DNA of 64,000 nt from Amorphophallus konjac (GCA_022559845.1 CM040121.1:509248566-509312565), one strand, 5' to 3'; shown: positions 34,201-44,310, counted from the first letter of the stretch. Notes: generated by a model from the letters alone, not told the origin. Numbers and translations: made by a program.

Positions 34201-34345
34201 CGGGTCCATATACCCAAGTCCGTTCAAAATATCTTTCCATGGTAGTTTCCCACCTAAGATAATCACTAGAATGTGATCCGTCAAAGGTAATGTCCCCATC
34301 TAGAATGAAATTCAAGGTTGGTGAGTAGGCTAAGTAGTTGGCCAT
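31187..34345 (-). CDS. E1 chimeric protein: gag, unknown conserved block, repeats, integrase C-terminal module, chromodomain
   Basis: Intact frame of 1052 residues from the ATG at 34345; the frame is open 52 codons further upstream into LTR-C, but the gag homology begins at this Met. Order (residues from this Met): gag-like domain 10-100, with YLRWETTMERYF and a KKELRKIY end as in chromovirus gag; Pro/Thr/Ser-rich linker 103-368; unknown conserved block about 378-500; three DPFDPF repeats 554-682; five CPGPP-type repeats 736-825; integrase C-terminal module 836-926 with the GPY/F signature GTGPFQVL; chromodomain 960-1013 with YLVRW and a DSW segment. The last 22 codons lie in LTR-B. There is no protease, RT, RNase H or integrase core. 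Probable role: packaging of E1 RNA and chromatin-guided insertion with pol supplied in trans (inference). Confidence 0.88.
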   Translation of the reverse strand: MANYLAYSPTLNFILDGDITFDGSHSSDYLRWETTMERYFERTWVYGPARVRKAKGRFRGQAKSKWANIEGLRRVRRQEPISSWDDMKKELRKIYILKYSQPSYSNTPSPRSTTTPPSSPDQFETDLWSPPPPIPTNHLSTIITSLRNEVLSLKTLINQTSTSPPNPMRAPIPQPKPPSLTYASQAPLAPTSTPNDPKGKRPLIDPIPSMMTTTQPTLTIQNQVDTVSTTPSRPMIVTTLQSRSSHQTPTPQNPLVPTTTPPLSLKKDIPPKTNQPKPPQPTHLPLPTPKVQSPRLPLLPLPIQAKVSHHPPPRVHHAPTIITPPPIDLPIPLRKETTTIHMGVDEPIPIIEETQVHIRGKEESQMSPSLDPQEPQAFTNSTIIIDGPLARWLKERPLHPIVSYVYPPMEKNLPIAPINSYHTIIQTSYQVETLEDLLKGVAWQIEFTSMLTPMAKPPRSLGLLHLCIGSITSIFTIGCYTSDLLLFLPTPDEPNLLLDLELLISGRKPSPPFMADHPTKNFGPITLLEEENPPSRGCEDQKDLGFLSLGDPYHDPFDPFLYPPIKIPNTLFGQPTRKLGPLTLEEDDSQFGNLEDIECLPLGRPFYDPFDPFLWESSSPCNPTILPTTHPFLPSPIILGQTNLIHDPGYTLGAKTLGHISLVNKVVPHPMMTTFLDPFDPFQWELKGCPTPIHMEVTFGKSMHVSRLFTPLGMNTMLGPFIHITHMSSRKHEWSKFGCSGPPSFIMGLKHIKGIYGCPGPPTCITTLHDRFTYGCPGPPKPTKVYMTTLHDKSTYGCPGPPRLIKVHMTSWHKWSIYGCPGPPITTRRSALTKLHEEIRKHISIKNEAYKRLADSHRRHLEFQEGDFVMVRTERLSPGANSKLRPRGTGPFQVLRRIDANAYWLDLPEDYGVSPTFNVADLVPYKGPTVVPSEEIEPTSSFERAPTREESPLAKRAQRERIERILDEQVTTTRSKVYERYLVRWKDRPPSEDSWVSREDLQRLDPDLLERYLSRMDPYSMESSSSRPRGFDGGITHDSLWLGSTSSHSGAG

Positions 34346-34440
34346 GATGATCGGGGGGATCAATGCAAGGGTCGGATTGATGATGACTCTAATGCAAGAA
34401 TGCCCTAGGACTTGACTTGATAGAGACAAGTCAAAGACTT

Positions 34441-34452
34441 GCTCTGATACCA
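34441..34452 (-). other. E1 primer-binding site, right-hand unit
   Basis: Minus-strand TGGTATCAGAGC, tRNA-iMet type, two bases inside the end of LTR-C. Confidence 0.92.
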
Positions 34453-34454
34453 CT

Positions 34455-36813
34455 TGATGTGACACGACCTCGGACTTAGGCAAACAAGCACAATTAAGCA
34501 TTCAAATGGGCCTTAAGGGCCACCGCTCTCCCGTCGCACTCTATACCCGGAGTGACTTGGCGATGCCAAGTGTGAGGTATGGGAAAGGGCCCTTTCTGGT
34601 AGAGGGCCAGCAAGGCCAAGGTTTGACTCCCAAGGTTTGGATGCCCAATTCAATTGGGGCCGACAAAGTGCACAAGGGCACCGGTTCACACTATCCCACG
34701 GCGATCACTCTTAAGTCATGGACTTGAGGATCGGGCGCTCCCTCGCAAATTCAGCGGCGCATGAAGTAAATATTGAAAGAGCAACACTAATGAGCTAGGA
34801 TGAGGCACTTACTCGACCGGTTTGAAGAAACCGGTCCCGGTCGGAGACGAGGGCGAGCGGGGAGGCGGTGGTTCCCCACACGCCGCGGCGGTGAAGCTTG
34901 ACCTGCTCAAACCATGTACAAAACTACGCCTCTCGCAGGAGGGGGATCTTGGGGTGGGGGTTAATGTGAATACAACAATACTACCTCCCGCAGGGAGGGG
35001 CCTTCAGCCGGCCAAGCGGGGTGGGGAAAGTGAGGTAAAGAACGACGATTAAGCGAGGTTGCCGAATCTGCCGGTTGTCTACGAACAGGGACAGTGTGTT
35101 GGTGTGGTTGCTGTAGATCCTTCTCATGAATTTTTCCGATGGCGAGACTGGCGGCAAAAGCTTCGTAACAGGGACAGGAACGCTTCAGATTTTCTTAAAT
35201 TTCTTCTGAGACCGTTGTTGACTGGGGCAGAGGTTGGAACAGGACATCAGGTTTTCTGACTCACAGTTGCAGACTTCTGGCAGCAGGTTGCAGAGGACGC
35301 CACGCACCCTCCCGAACTCCGATCAGCATGAAACTGGCGGCAACGTCTTCGTGGTCGAAGTATCTTTCAGCCAGAGGTGACGGGGATGCAATCAGAGGTC
35401 GAGGGCAGTCGGTGTACTCTAAAGAGTGGGCACTGATTGGAGCAGACTGCAGGAGACAAGACTGGAGAGCTCGGGGGAGAAAATTTGTAACTCCTTCCTC
35501 CGGCAGCCGAATGAGGTTCCGTTTCTTGATCCTGAACGAAGACTGGAGGAGGAAGATATTTGTAGAAGAGCTTCGGGGCTGGTTCGTCCAAGGTTTGTCG
35601 TGGCCGAGCTTTTAGTCCGGTTCAGATCCTCAGCCGGAGCAGAACTGCGCGGTCGGGGAAGAACGGACCTCCACAGCAGCACCGATCTCCGATGGGGATG
35701 AGACCTCGATCGTTGCGAAGAGGACAGGTAGCCTCTTCCGTGGATACCTCTTGGGTCTTCAAACTCGTCGGGAGGAAGCCGTGGTCGCCGCTGTAAGATG
35801 GTACACTTCTGCAGGTTGTCAGCTGAAACGGTAGGTTGAAGATGATGGGGGGGAAATGGGGTATATGGGAGAGGAAATGGGGGTGGATGAGTGTGGGGAA
35901 AGCCCGGGCTGTGAGGGGGTCTAGGATGGGGTGTTTCAAGGTGAGGGAGGGATAGAATGGGAGCTGGAAGGGGGTGTTTTCTGTGGGTGAGAGAGGAGCT
36001 ACGAATTTGGGGCTTGGAGGGAGAGGGGGGAAGGTGAGGGGGAACAAGTGGGTGGAGGGAGTGTGAATTTCAAATTTGAAATGGCCTTGGAAGGTGGGTG
36101 ATTATGTGGGGAAGTGGAGAGTTTGTATTGGAATGGGGTAGATTTGGTGGGAAGGTGGAGAATTGTGTTGGAATGGGGAGACTTCTACCTAGGAACTAGG
36201 GGGTGGAGTAAAGGAGGCCATGGGGAAGTGGAGGGCATTAAAGGAGGTGGGTGGTGGTTGGGAGTTGAAGGGGAAGGGAGGAGAGAGAAGGAAATTCGGA
36301 ATTGGGGTTGGAGGAGAGAGAAAGAGGGGTGAAATAGAGAGATTAAGAGGGGAATGGGTGGGGAATCTCTCCCCTAGGGTCTCTCACCCAAAAACTAGAG
36401 GAATCACTCCAATTTGAACTCAAATGGCAAGTTTAACTCAAAAGGATTCATTCATTCATTGACTTCAAATGGGGGAAATGGGGTCCTATATATAGGAAAC
36501 CCACATTTCTACAAAAGTCCATGACAAAAGACTCAATAGCAAATAACCGAAGGTGGAAGGGGTGCACATGGGCCTAGTCCAATGGATTGGGCCCAATTAG
36601 CACATTACATCATCTAATGACACACAATCTTAGGAAAATAAATGCAAGACCTAGGGAAATGACTCAAATAAAATGAAAATACATCAAAATGACTCAAAGG
36701 AAAGCTACAAAATGGATAAGGGGCCTTAATAGAGTGAGGCCAAAACTCAACCAGCTCCCGAGTGTGAAGAAGTGGACCCGAGCCAAAGGGAATCGTGGGT
36801 GATGCCTCCATCA
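34455..36813 (-). repeat. E1 LTR-C (outer 5' LTR)
   Basis: 2359 bp. TATATATA at 36487-36494 (minus strand), about 320 bases from the LTR start, is the likely promoter. A segment at about 36175-36295 differs clearly from LTR-A and LTR-B (substitutions and small indels), whereas the rest is almost identical, suggesting LTR-C is the oldest copy or has undergone gene conversion. Confidence 0.92.
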
Positions 36814-39659
36814 GTTGTCTCCAGCGCGTCTGCTGGTCGGCTCTGTGCTACCTCCTCCTGCACACGGGCCACCTCCTCCCGAGCCGCTGCCCGGCTCTGC
36901 TCTAGCTCAGTCCTAAGGCGGGTCAGCTCGGACGTCTGCATACACACATCATTGTCAGTCAATTGCATTTCATACACATCATAGCATAAATCGCAAAAGG
37001 AAGTGTAGTGATTTGCGTACTCTCTCGGTGAGCGCCACCTCGGCCGCCTTGGCCCGCACTACCATCCTGGTGAAGTCAGCCTCCCGCTCGGCCCGATCTG
37101 CAGGAGTCTGTGTAGAAGAGGAAGAAGGAGCATCGGCCTCCTATCTCTGGGCCCCCTCAGCACGCTGCACCCAAAACTCCAGGTCATTCACATGTATAAT
37201 CATAATCATAAGCATTTGCATAATTTAAAGAGTTTAGGGTTTAGAAAACTCACCAGTAAGGCCAGGGCCTGCCGGGCCTCGTCCCGCTCCCTGATGGTGG
37301 AGTGCAGGAGCCCCTGCAACTCTGCCAGTCGTCCCTCAGGGTCAATCTGCATTTAGAAGTTCATATGTCAGTGCATCATCATATAGGAATCATAAGCATA
37401 ATAGGCAGAGTTTGAGTTTATAAGTCGTACCGGTCGGAGGGCACCCTGGAACACCTGGTCCCGGTAGTGTCTGGCGTACGCGGTGTAGTACGCTGAGTCG
37501 CTCTCCGCTCGGGCGGTCACCACTCACCCCCGAGCTGTCCAGTCGGCCACCTGCGCAGCGTTCCTCGTCGACCAATCGAATGCTGCCGCTAGGCCCCGGG
37601 TAGTCCTCGTCACTCGCTCCCCCGCCTTCTCAGGCGCCGGGAACTCCACCGCGGGCTGATGGACCCCGATGGTCCTCATCACCAACCTGTAGTGTAGTGG
37701 CTCCACCACATTCACGCAATGAAGCCACACATCTCCTTCGGCGAAGGCAGGGGCGCCGACCACCCAAGGCTGACCCTCCTGGCCCTCCTCTGCGTAAGGT
37801 GTCCACCGTACCTGCAAGAATAGGAAATCGCATCAGCATCATATAAGAATTGTATTTAATTAGAGAGTCTGAGTTTAGAAGCATACCAAGGCAAACGGTA
37901 GAGTGTCCAGGTCATCCTGCAGCTCTCGGACCTGCTGTCTCAGGGCCACAGTCTCCCGAGGTGCTGTCCACCTCCGTGTAATCGGCAGGAGCCCAGGACG
38001 GGTCTCCTCGCCTCTGCCCAGCCCACGTAGGCGTACGTCGGCCCACACCTGCATCATAGCATTGTGTCAGCATTTAGGAAACATATAGAGTTGCAGACTT
38101 AAGTCTAGGGTAAGAGTCGTACCTGGAGTAAGGGGGAGAAGCCCCCGAGCATCGTCCGACGGGCCGTCGAACTCAGCGTGTCGAAGAGGAAGGCGAGAAC
38201 TGCTGCTCCCCACGCATAGTCACCTACGTGGCTCAGCTCCTCAAGGAAAGGAAGGAACCGGCAGCTCACCACATCCGCTCTGGTGGAGAAGAGGAGTCGC
38301 CCGAACATCAGCATCAAGAACCGCATCAGCACTCTGTTCGCCTCTGCTCCCGGTCCTACAGCTACCCGCGCCCGCGCCAACTCCACCAACCGCTGTAAGT
38401 GCTCCTCCGACTGCTCACCAACTGCAACTCCCGCTCGTCGTAATCCCAGGCTGTCCTGGAGACTAGCCCGGGGTAGGAGGGTCGACTGCCTCTCAGGGCG
38501 CCGTAGCTCTAAGCCCAGCAATCCCCGAGCTATCGCCCGATAGTCGGGAAAGGTAGTCCCGCTAACCGGTGACCCGTGCACTCGAAGGCCAGTGAGCCTG
38601 GCCACGTCCTCCAGCGTGGGGACCATATGCCCCCACGGGAAAAAGAACGTTCGACTCATTGGGTCCCAGCGGTCGTGCAGGGCGTAGAGCAGAGCTGCAT
38701 CGGATCGACACACCTCAATGCTCAAGAATGGGGTGAACCCCATGGCAGCCAACCGCTCCCTCTAGAAGTCCGACAGTGCTGAGTACACTGCGTGGACCTG
38801 CAGCCATGAGGTGCGGGTCCTGCGCTTTCCCTGCATTCATTCATTCATTTTAGATGCATTTTAGTAATTTACTTAAGCACTTTGTTTCATATAAATAAAA
38901 TTATCAAGGTTTGAATCTCTGTCAGAAGAGCGGCTCCCCACAGGCCGCTCGTTCCCTTGAACGGTCCCATGTTCACCGTTTTAATCCCCAGGTTCTGTGT
39001 TTTAAACGGGCTAGCATGGGCCATCCTTATTTTGAACGGGTCATCATGCACTGTTCTTATCTCGGGCTTCTTAGGTCCAAACGGCTACTCCTGGGCCGCA
39101 GGAAGGTTGGGCGGTCCTATGGGAACTGCATTGTTCTGCGTTGATTGAATATTGAACGGACCGATGTGGCCCATTTGTTATTTGTACGGTCACCCCCCTC
39201 ACCGTCCTTATTTGGTTCGGTTCTATTGTGGTGTGAATTTGAACGGCCTCTCCCAAGCCGTATGAATTTGAGCGGTCCGATGTGGGCCGCGTGTTTTGGT
39301 TTCTGCGGTTTCTATTCAACCGCTCCACCGTGGCCCCCCAAACCGCCCCCTTAAGCCCTCTAATTCCCCTTTAACTAACATGCATGGCATAATATTGAAA
39401 AAAATGAAATGGGGAGGGTTAGAGCACCTATCTCGGGGTCCCGTAGCTTCTTGGCCGACTTCCCCACCGGTGGCCCCTCTCCAGCGAGTTCCTCGTCGGC
39501 TGCGACCGTTCTTGGCTCTTCCTCGACTACGGGCGGTGGCGGGAGTACGTCACCTTCGGCCGTGGGCGTCGTCGGCACCTCTGCCGGCGGTGGTCCTTCG
39601 GTGCTCGCCGTCACGGCGGCGGTCGGCGGCGGCTGCGAGGTCCTCCTTTCTTCGGCCAT
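36814..39659 (-). pseudogene. Gene B: antisense intron-containing plant mobile domain (PMD) gene
   Basis: Exons inferred from GT/AG sites and kept frame: 39659-39428, 38830-38123, 38048-37887, 37811-37431, 37346-37254, 37164-37021 and 36935-36814, then E1, then 23340-23013. Exon 2 has the PMD core: a W-x3-TFFFPWG segment, TLEDVARLTGL, then a late DYAWGAAVLAFL helix and LLQVW across the exon 2/3 junction. Later exons are charged coiled coil. Exons 3, 4 and 5 are exactly 54, 127 and 31 codons. Defects: in-frame TAG at 38764, TGA at 37526 and TAG at 37143, and the exon 1/2 phase does not match. The start at 39659 opens a Pro/Thr/Ala-rich N-terminus. It is antisense to T1. Related PMD proteins are linked to silencing and are often carried by transposons. 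Confidence 0.75.
38930..39345. repeat. Hairpin-unit array inside gene B intron 1
   Basis: About ten consecutive units, each with a CGGT-type left arm and a complementary ACCG/GGCC-type right arm within 20-25 bases, for example GAACGGTCCCATGTTCACCG at 38958 and TGCGGTTTCTATTCAACCGC at 39303. Same pattern as at 22.1-22.5 kb and in the T1 LTR. Confidence 0.75.
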
Positions 39660-40965
39660 CTCGGGGCGGCGGGCTTGGTGCTTATGGCACATGGAGGATG
39701 AGAAAGGGGGGTTTGAGAAGAGAGAGAGCTTGGGGGGGGGGGGGGCGAGAGAGAGAGAGTTGGGAATGGGGTGTTTTCCCTTCGTCCTCCCTCCCACCGT
39801 CGGTTACGGTGGAGGGAGATGAAGGGTTTAGCTCTTCGTGGTTTCAGAGGATGTGCGGTCTAGCGATAGACCGTCCTTGGTTTGTGCGGTTGTTATCTGG
39901 CCGTTCATCGTCAACGGTACGTTTCTTAAGTCGGTTCAAATTCTATGATATATACGGTTTACATATAACCGTTTTTCTTTGGGCGGTTGGTCCTTAACCG
40001 TTCATGTTTGAAGTTATTTGACTCCCTATATCTACACTTGGTGTTCAATTGATGAATTTTGATATTGTTGCAAATATTGTTAACAAATTTATATGGAGCA
40101 TCCAAAATTTCACTTGCCGTTTCACCTGCATAGGTAAGTCAGGTATGACCTTCTATCCCTGTCTCCCTTATTGCATTATTATATGGTACTATATTATATT
40201 ATCTCGAGAACCAGTTGGTTATTTACATGTTCCAAGATATGATGATCCCCTTCAACAAAAACGATGATGATCCAGGTTCACGTGTTTAATCTTCAGATAG
40301 GCCGTTAAGTTGGGATGTCATGGGGAGGATGGTTCTATCCTGCACGCCGTGGTTGCGGATAGTATCTTGACTCTGATTTTCTCAACTTAACAATATTATT
40401 CTCTAGTATTTTATATTTTAATCTTTCTTTGCATTTGTTTTAACGATTTCTTTTATTTTAGTCCAGCATGCATCATACGCATCTTTTTGAGCTTTCATGA
40501 CCCATGGCTTGCTTGAAGAATGTCCCATCAGTGATAGTTAGCTGTGCGTTTAGTGTTTGAGTAAGAGGAACTAATTCCACTCTGAGTTGGAAGGTTCTCT
40601 TTGGTCGATTCGCTTGGTTTGGTTGATTAAGAGGTCCCCATCTGGAGCTTTAGCCTGTTTCCTTTACTTTTGCTGCTGCTTTTGGCCTCCTCATTGGACT
40701 TCGGGATTGTGTCCCCCATGAGGTTGGTCTTGTCGATTTATTTCATTAAGTTTAGTTCCTCAAGACTGGTGTCGCTTTTGGTTTTATCATTCCTTGCATT
40801 TTGTTCAGAGTTTTTCGAAAGATTCCTGTCGCTTGTTGGCAAAAACGGGTGTCGTTTTACCTTAACGCCCGCTTTTCCGGTCCACTCCGCTGCATTTCTG
40901 CTTCATCTCCATGTTCCATGTCACTTCCGCTTCACCTCCGCTCGCTCCCCTGCAAAGAGGACGTT
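39660..40965 (+). other. T1 3' untranslated region / upstream flank of gene B
   Basis: No coding domain. A G run is near 39730 and further hairpin units lie at about 39850-40010 (for example GCGGTCTAGCGATAGACCGT near 39853). The rest is A/T-rich unique-looking sequence leading to the polypurine tract. It may contain the antisense promoter of gene B, but I see no clear TATA box. Confidence 0.5.
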
Positions 40966-40978
40966 AAGGAGGGGCATC
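40966..40978 (+). other. T1 polypurine tract
   Basis: AAGGAGGGGCATC lies immediately before TGTTGACACCC. A purine tract ending in CATC or similar before TGTTGACACC is usual for Tat-type 3' LTRs. Confidence 0.75.
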
Positions 40979-42585
40979 TGTTGACACCCGTTTTATGCCG
41001 ATAAGTTGAGTCGTTCCTCTTACTCCCATTTGTTAATGTCTCGAGTTGTCCGTCACTCATTGGGGCTGTTCTCAGGCATACTTTGGGCCAGTTTTATGAG
41101 TTGCCTCCCTCCTTGGTTAGGTCCGAGTTGATTCAGGGCTTAACGGGCCTTGGTTTTAGTTGATTGGGCTTTTCTATGGGTTTCAACACCCATGTACACG
41201 TATGGTTCCTACCTGGCCGCTCAATCAATGTGCGGTTGAATATGGGCCATTCATATATTTTGGAGTATTTTGGTTAATTTTCTGAATTTCCACCGACAAG
41301 CCTTTATGCGGCCCTATTCTAGCCGTTCAACTTGATGGACGGACTGATGGTGACCGCTCATCTCTCAGAGTCCTGCGTTCGATGGGTTTCTCAGATAATT
41401 ATCTAATTATCTTATCTATTTTGATTTTCCACCGACAGGACTAGAACGGTTGGTCTTTGGCCGCTCTACATTTTAACGGTCTCATATGAGCCGTTCATCC
41501 CTGAGAGTCCAATGGCGAAGGTTTCGGTCAGTTCAACGGATAATTTGGGTTATTAATAATTTATTTTGAATTTCCACCGACGGGATTGGACGGCCAGTAG
41601 ATGGCCGCCCATCCAGTTGAGCGGTCTATCGTAAGACTTTTCATCCCGTCGATTGTTGAATTTTGACAGATTTCGTCTCTTTTATCCGTGGTTAAACCCT
41701 CAACTTTGTCCTTGATTTTCTCCGTGGATTCTCAACCAAATCGGATGAGATTTGATCCTAACGAAAGCAGAGGATATTATCTTCACTTTATCTTTTGATA
41801 TCTCGGATTAATATCCACTGGAACCCTAATTTCGAGCTAGGCTTTCTAGGCTCTATAAATAGACCCTAAAGGCCGGGTTTGAAAAGGGGGGGGGGGATAT
41901 TTTGGGTCGACGGCGAAGCCCTGCCGCACTTTTGAGCGACCTAGCACCAAGGAGGGAGGCTTTCTACGTCCATACAAGCCTCCGGTTCAGGGAGTAGTCG
42001 AGTTTTGAGTCCTTTGTGTTTCATAGCTTTTGTCACTTTTCATTGCATGCATTACTTTCTCTCCACGTTCTTCTTCATTTTCATTACCATGCACACCCAC
42101 CCACGTTTTTGACACCCTAGGGGTTTAAAATCCCCCAGGTATCCCCCTTTCCACTTAGTCACGTTCATTCCTTATTATTTTGACACTTACTACACCATTT
42201 AGTCCTAATCTAGGTTGTTTCTGTGTGTTTTCACGTTGTTTTTACAGGTCAGCAATCCCTAGCACGAGGCCCATCCCCTCTGACCGGATGGAGAGGGTGG
42301 AGGTTGGACCCCTTTGCGACTTCTGGCTTGGTAGTCTTGCGCGGTTCTACACAGTTCGTTCAAGAAGACGTGCGGCGTAGATTGGACCGTCCATCTTCTT
42401 CCTGCGATCAAGAAAGAGCCGTTCAACGCCCAGGAGCACTTCATCCTGCATCTTCTGCAGTGTCCTTAGGCGGTCTATCGTAAGACCGTACATCCTATAG
42501 GTGGTTTTCCATCAACCGCTCATCTTGCCAGAGCTGCAACCAGGCAAGTGTCTCTCCCTCTTTCCAAAGTACGGCATGTTCATCA
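40979..42585 (+). repeat. T1 3' LTR (right end approximate)
   Basis: Begins TGTTGACACCCG after a polypurine tract. TATAAATA at 41854-41861 is the promoter, followed by a G run (41886-41897). Hairpin units of the GCGGTC...GACCGT type are spread across U3 (41190-41640) and beyond (42370-42530). The end is not certain: CA pairs near 42582-42585 fit, with TGGTGGCGATCAC just beyond. The matching 5' LTR is outside the window, so no duplication can be checked. Confidence 0.7.
42470..42489. repeat. Hairpin unit, exact reverse complement of 22227-22246
   Basis: GCGGTCTATCGTAAGACCGT. Both arms pair (GCGGTCT with AGACCGT, allowing one mismatch). Its inverted copy sits 20 kb away between genes A and B. 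Confidence 0.85.
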
Positions 42586-42729
42586 CGTTCGGCGCTTTGG
42601 TGGCGATCACAGGTTCTTATTTCCTCATTTTCTTCTATCTTCATTTGCTTCTCATGTCGGATATGGTAGAATAGACATTGGGAAGACATTTGGAAAAGGA
42701 ACGGATTCGGGAGGAGAAAATATATCTAC

Positions 42730-43520
42730 AACCCTGTGCCGCGGGCATGTGAAGAGAAAGATACCTCGCTCTGGGGCATAAGAGGCAGAAGAATCTATCC
42801 CGCCATGAGGGCATAAGAAGCAAAGAATCCACCCCGCCATGGGGGCATAAGAGGTAAAAGAATCTTCCCCGTCATGGGGGCACAACAAGCAACATAGTTA
42901 CACCCTGATCTGGGGGCACATGAAGAGAAATATATCCCGTCATAGGGGCGTATAAGAGAAAAGAGAGCGAGAATATACCCTTGCCTGGGGGCATATAAGC
43001 AAAGAGGCATACATCCCGACCTGAGAGCATGTGAAGAGAGCAATACCCCGGCTTAGGGGCATTTGAAGAAGCAACATAGCCCCCCACGGGGGCATGGAAG
43101 CCATAAAGAACTCACCCTAGCTCAGGGGTATTCAAAAAAGTCTTCCCCGGTTTAGGGGCATTTGAGGCAGAAACTACACCCCGCTATTGGGGCATGAGAA
43201 GCAAAGACTATACCATGTCTGGGGCACACAAAGGAAGAAACTCACCCCCGTTCTAGGGGCACAAGAATCAGAAGCTACATCCCGCCCTGGCGGAATAAGA
43301 AGCAAAGGTACGTCCTGATTTAGGGGCATTCGAAGGGAAACATACCCCGCTCTGGGGCATAAGAAGCAGAAGTTATACGTAGGGGCCTAGAAGCCATGAG
43401 AGAATACACCCCACTTGGGGGCACAGAAGCAAAAGGTACACCCCAACCTGGGGGCACATTAAGAGAAATACACCCCAGTCCGAGGGTATCAATGAGAAAG
43501 GAAGAGCAAAACAAAAAGAA
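42730..43520 (+). repeat. Tandem array, about 40-45 bp units (CCCCGCCATGGGGGCATAAG)
   Basis: Degenerate units consist of an A-rich AGAAGCAAAGAA spacer plus a C-rich/G-rich core resembling CCCCGCC-x2-GGGGGCA. Eighteen or so units with variable spacing. Confidence 0.8.
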
Positions 43521-43744
43521 TAGTCATGAAGTGGACGTGGTCTTTGAACCCGCCTCTTCACAATAAAAAGAAGAGTAGAAAAGAAAAGAATAGTCATCAA
43601 GCATATGTGGTCTCTCCACTCGCCTCCCCACATAAAAGAAGAAGAGAAGAAAAGAAAGTGAGCCTTGAGGCAGACATGGTCTGTCACCTTCTACCTCCAG
43701 CCATCCAACAAATAGAGTTCTCGTGGGGTTGGTGTCATGACCTT

Positions 43745-44310
43745 TTGTCTAAGCCGATAAACCTTCCGCCGACGGGGCGTTAAACCGACTAAACCTTCCG
43801 CTGACGGGACGTTAAACCGACAAAACCTTCCGCCGACGGGGCGTTAAACCGACTAAACCTTCCACCGATGGGGCGTTAAACCGACAAAACCTTCCACCTA
43901 CGGGGCGTTAAATCGACTAAACCTTCCGCCGACGGGGCGTTAAATGGACTAAACCTTCTGCCGACGGGGCGTTAAACTGACTAAACCTTCCACCGACGGG
44001 GCGTTAAACCGACAAAACCTTCCGACGACGGGGTGTTAAACCGACTAAACCTTTCGCCAATGGGGCGTTAAACCGACTAAACCTTCCGCCGACGGGGCGT
44101 TAAACTGACTAAACCTTCCGCCGACGGGGCGTTAAACCGACTAAACCTTCCACCGATGGGGCGCTAAACTTACTAAACATTTCACCGATGGGGCATTAAA
44201 CCGACTAAACCTTCCACCGACGGGGCATTAAACCGACTAAACCTTCCGCCGACGGGGCGTTAAACCGACTAAACCTTCTGCCATCGGGGCATTTAACCGA
44301 CATATGTCCA
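43745..44310 (+). repeat. Tandem array, 32-bp unit
   Basis: About 17 regular copies of a 32-base unit with core CCTTCCGCCGACGGGGCG followed by TTAAACCGACTAAA. Copies differ by a few substitutions; the period is constant. The cleanest satellite-like array in the window. Confidence 0.92.

Larger units (their letters stand above)
23346..36813 (-). mobile_element. E1: tandem array of a non-autonomous chromovirus-derived LTR element
   Basis: Three near-identical LTRs (23346-25702, 28901-31253, 34455-36813) alternate with two internal regions, in minus orientation. LTRs start TGATGGAGGCATC and end GTGTCACATCA (minus strand). Each internal region starts with a tRNA-iMet primer site two bases after the LTR. 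Only the outer ends carry a target duplication, so this was one insertion later expanded, most simply by unequal exchange between LTRs. There is no RT, RNase H or integrase core. The right-hand unit encodes an intact chimeric protein of 1052 residues; the left-hand one is broken by three single-base deletions. E1 sits in a coiled-coil exon of gene B. Confidence 0.92.
1..42585 (+). mobile_element. T1: degenerate Tat-lineage Ty3/gypsy retrotransposon, heavily nested
   Basis: Sense gag-pol (274-11345), two antisense PMD-type genes and a 3' LTR preceded by a polypurine tract lie in an order consistent with one Tat-type element whose 5' LTR is left of the window. The lineage is supported by the YVDD reverse transcriptase followed by two RNase H domains, the second of archaeal type. 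Extra antisense reading frames between pol and the 3' LTR are known from plant Tat elements. Three insertions (3106-6219, 13459-21319, 23346-36813) split it. Without them the span is about 18 kb. That the pol part and the 3' LTR belong to the same copy is inferred from orientation, order and shared hairpin motifs (22.1-22.5, 38.9-40.0 and 41.2-42.5 kb); two abutting elements remain possible. Confidence 0.55.

Noticed and set aside
39375..39997. Plus-strand ORFs (137 and 233 codons) around 39.3-40.0 kb
   Set aside because: They are opposite the Pro/Ala/Thr-rich exon 1 of gene B; GC-rich composition leaves the other strand open by chance.
43745..44310. CRISPR-like regular 32-bp repeat
   Set aside because: There are no spacers: the whole 32-base unit is repeated head to tail, so it is a minisatellite.
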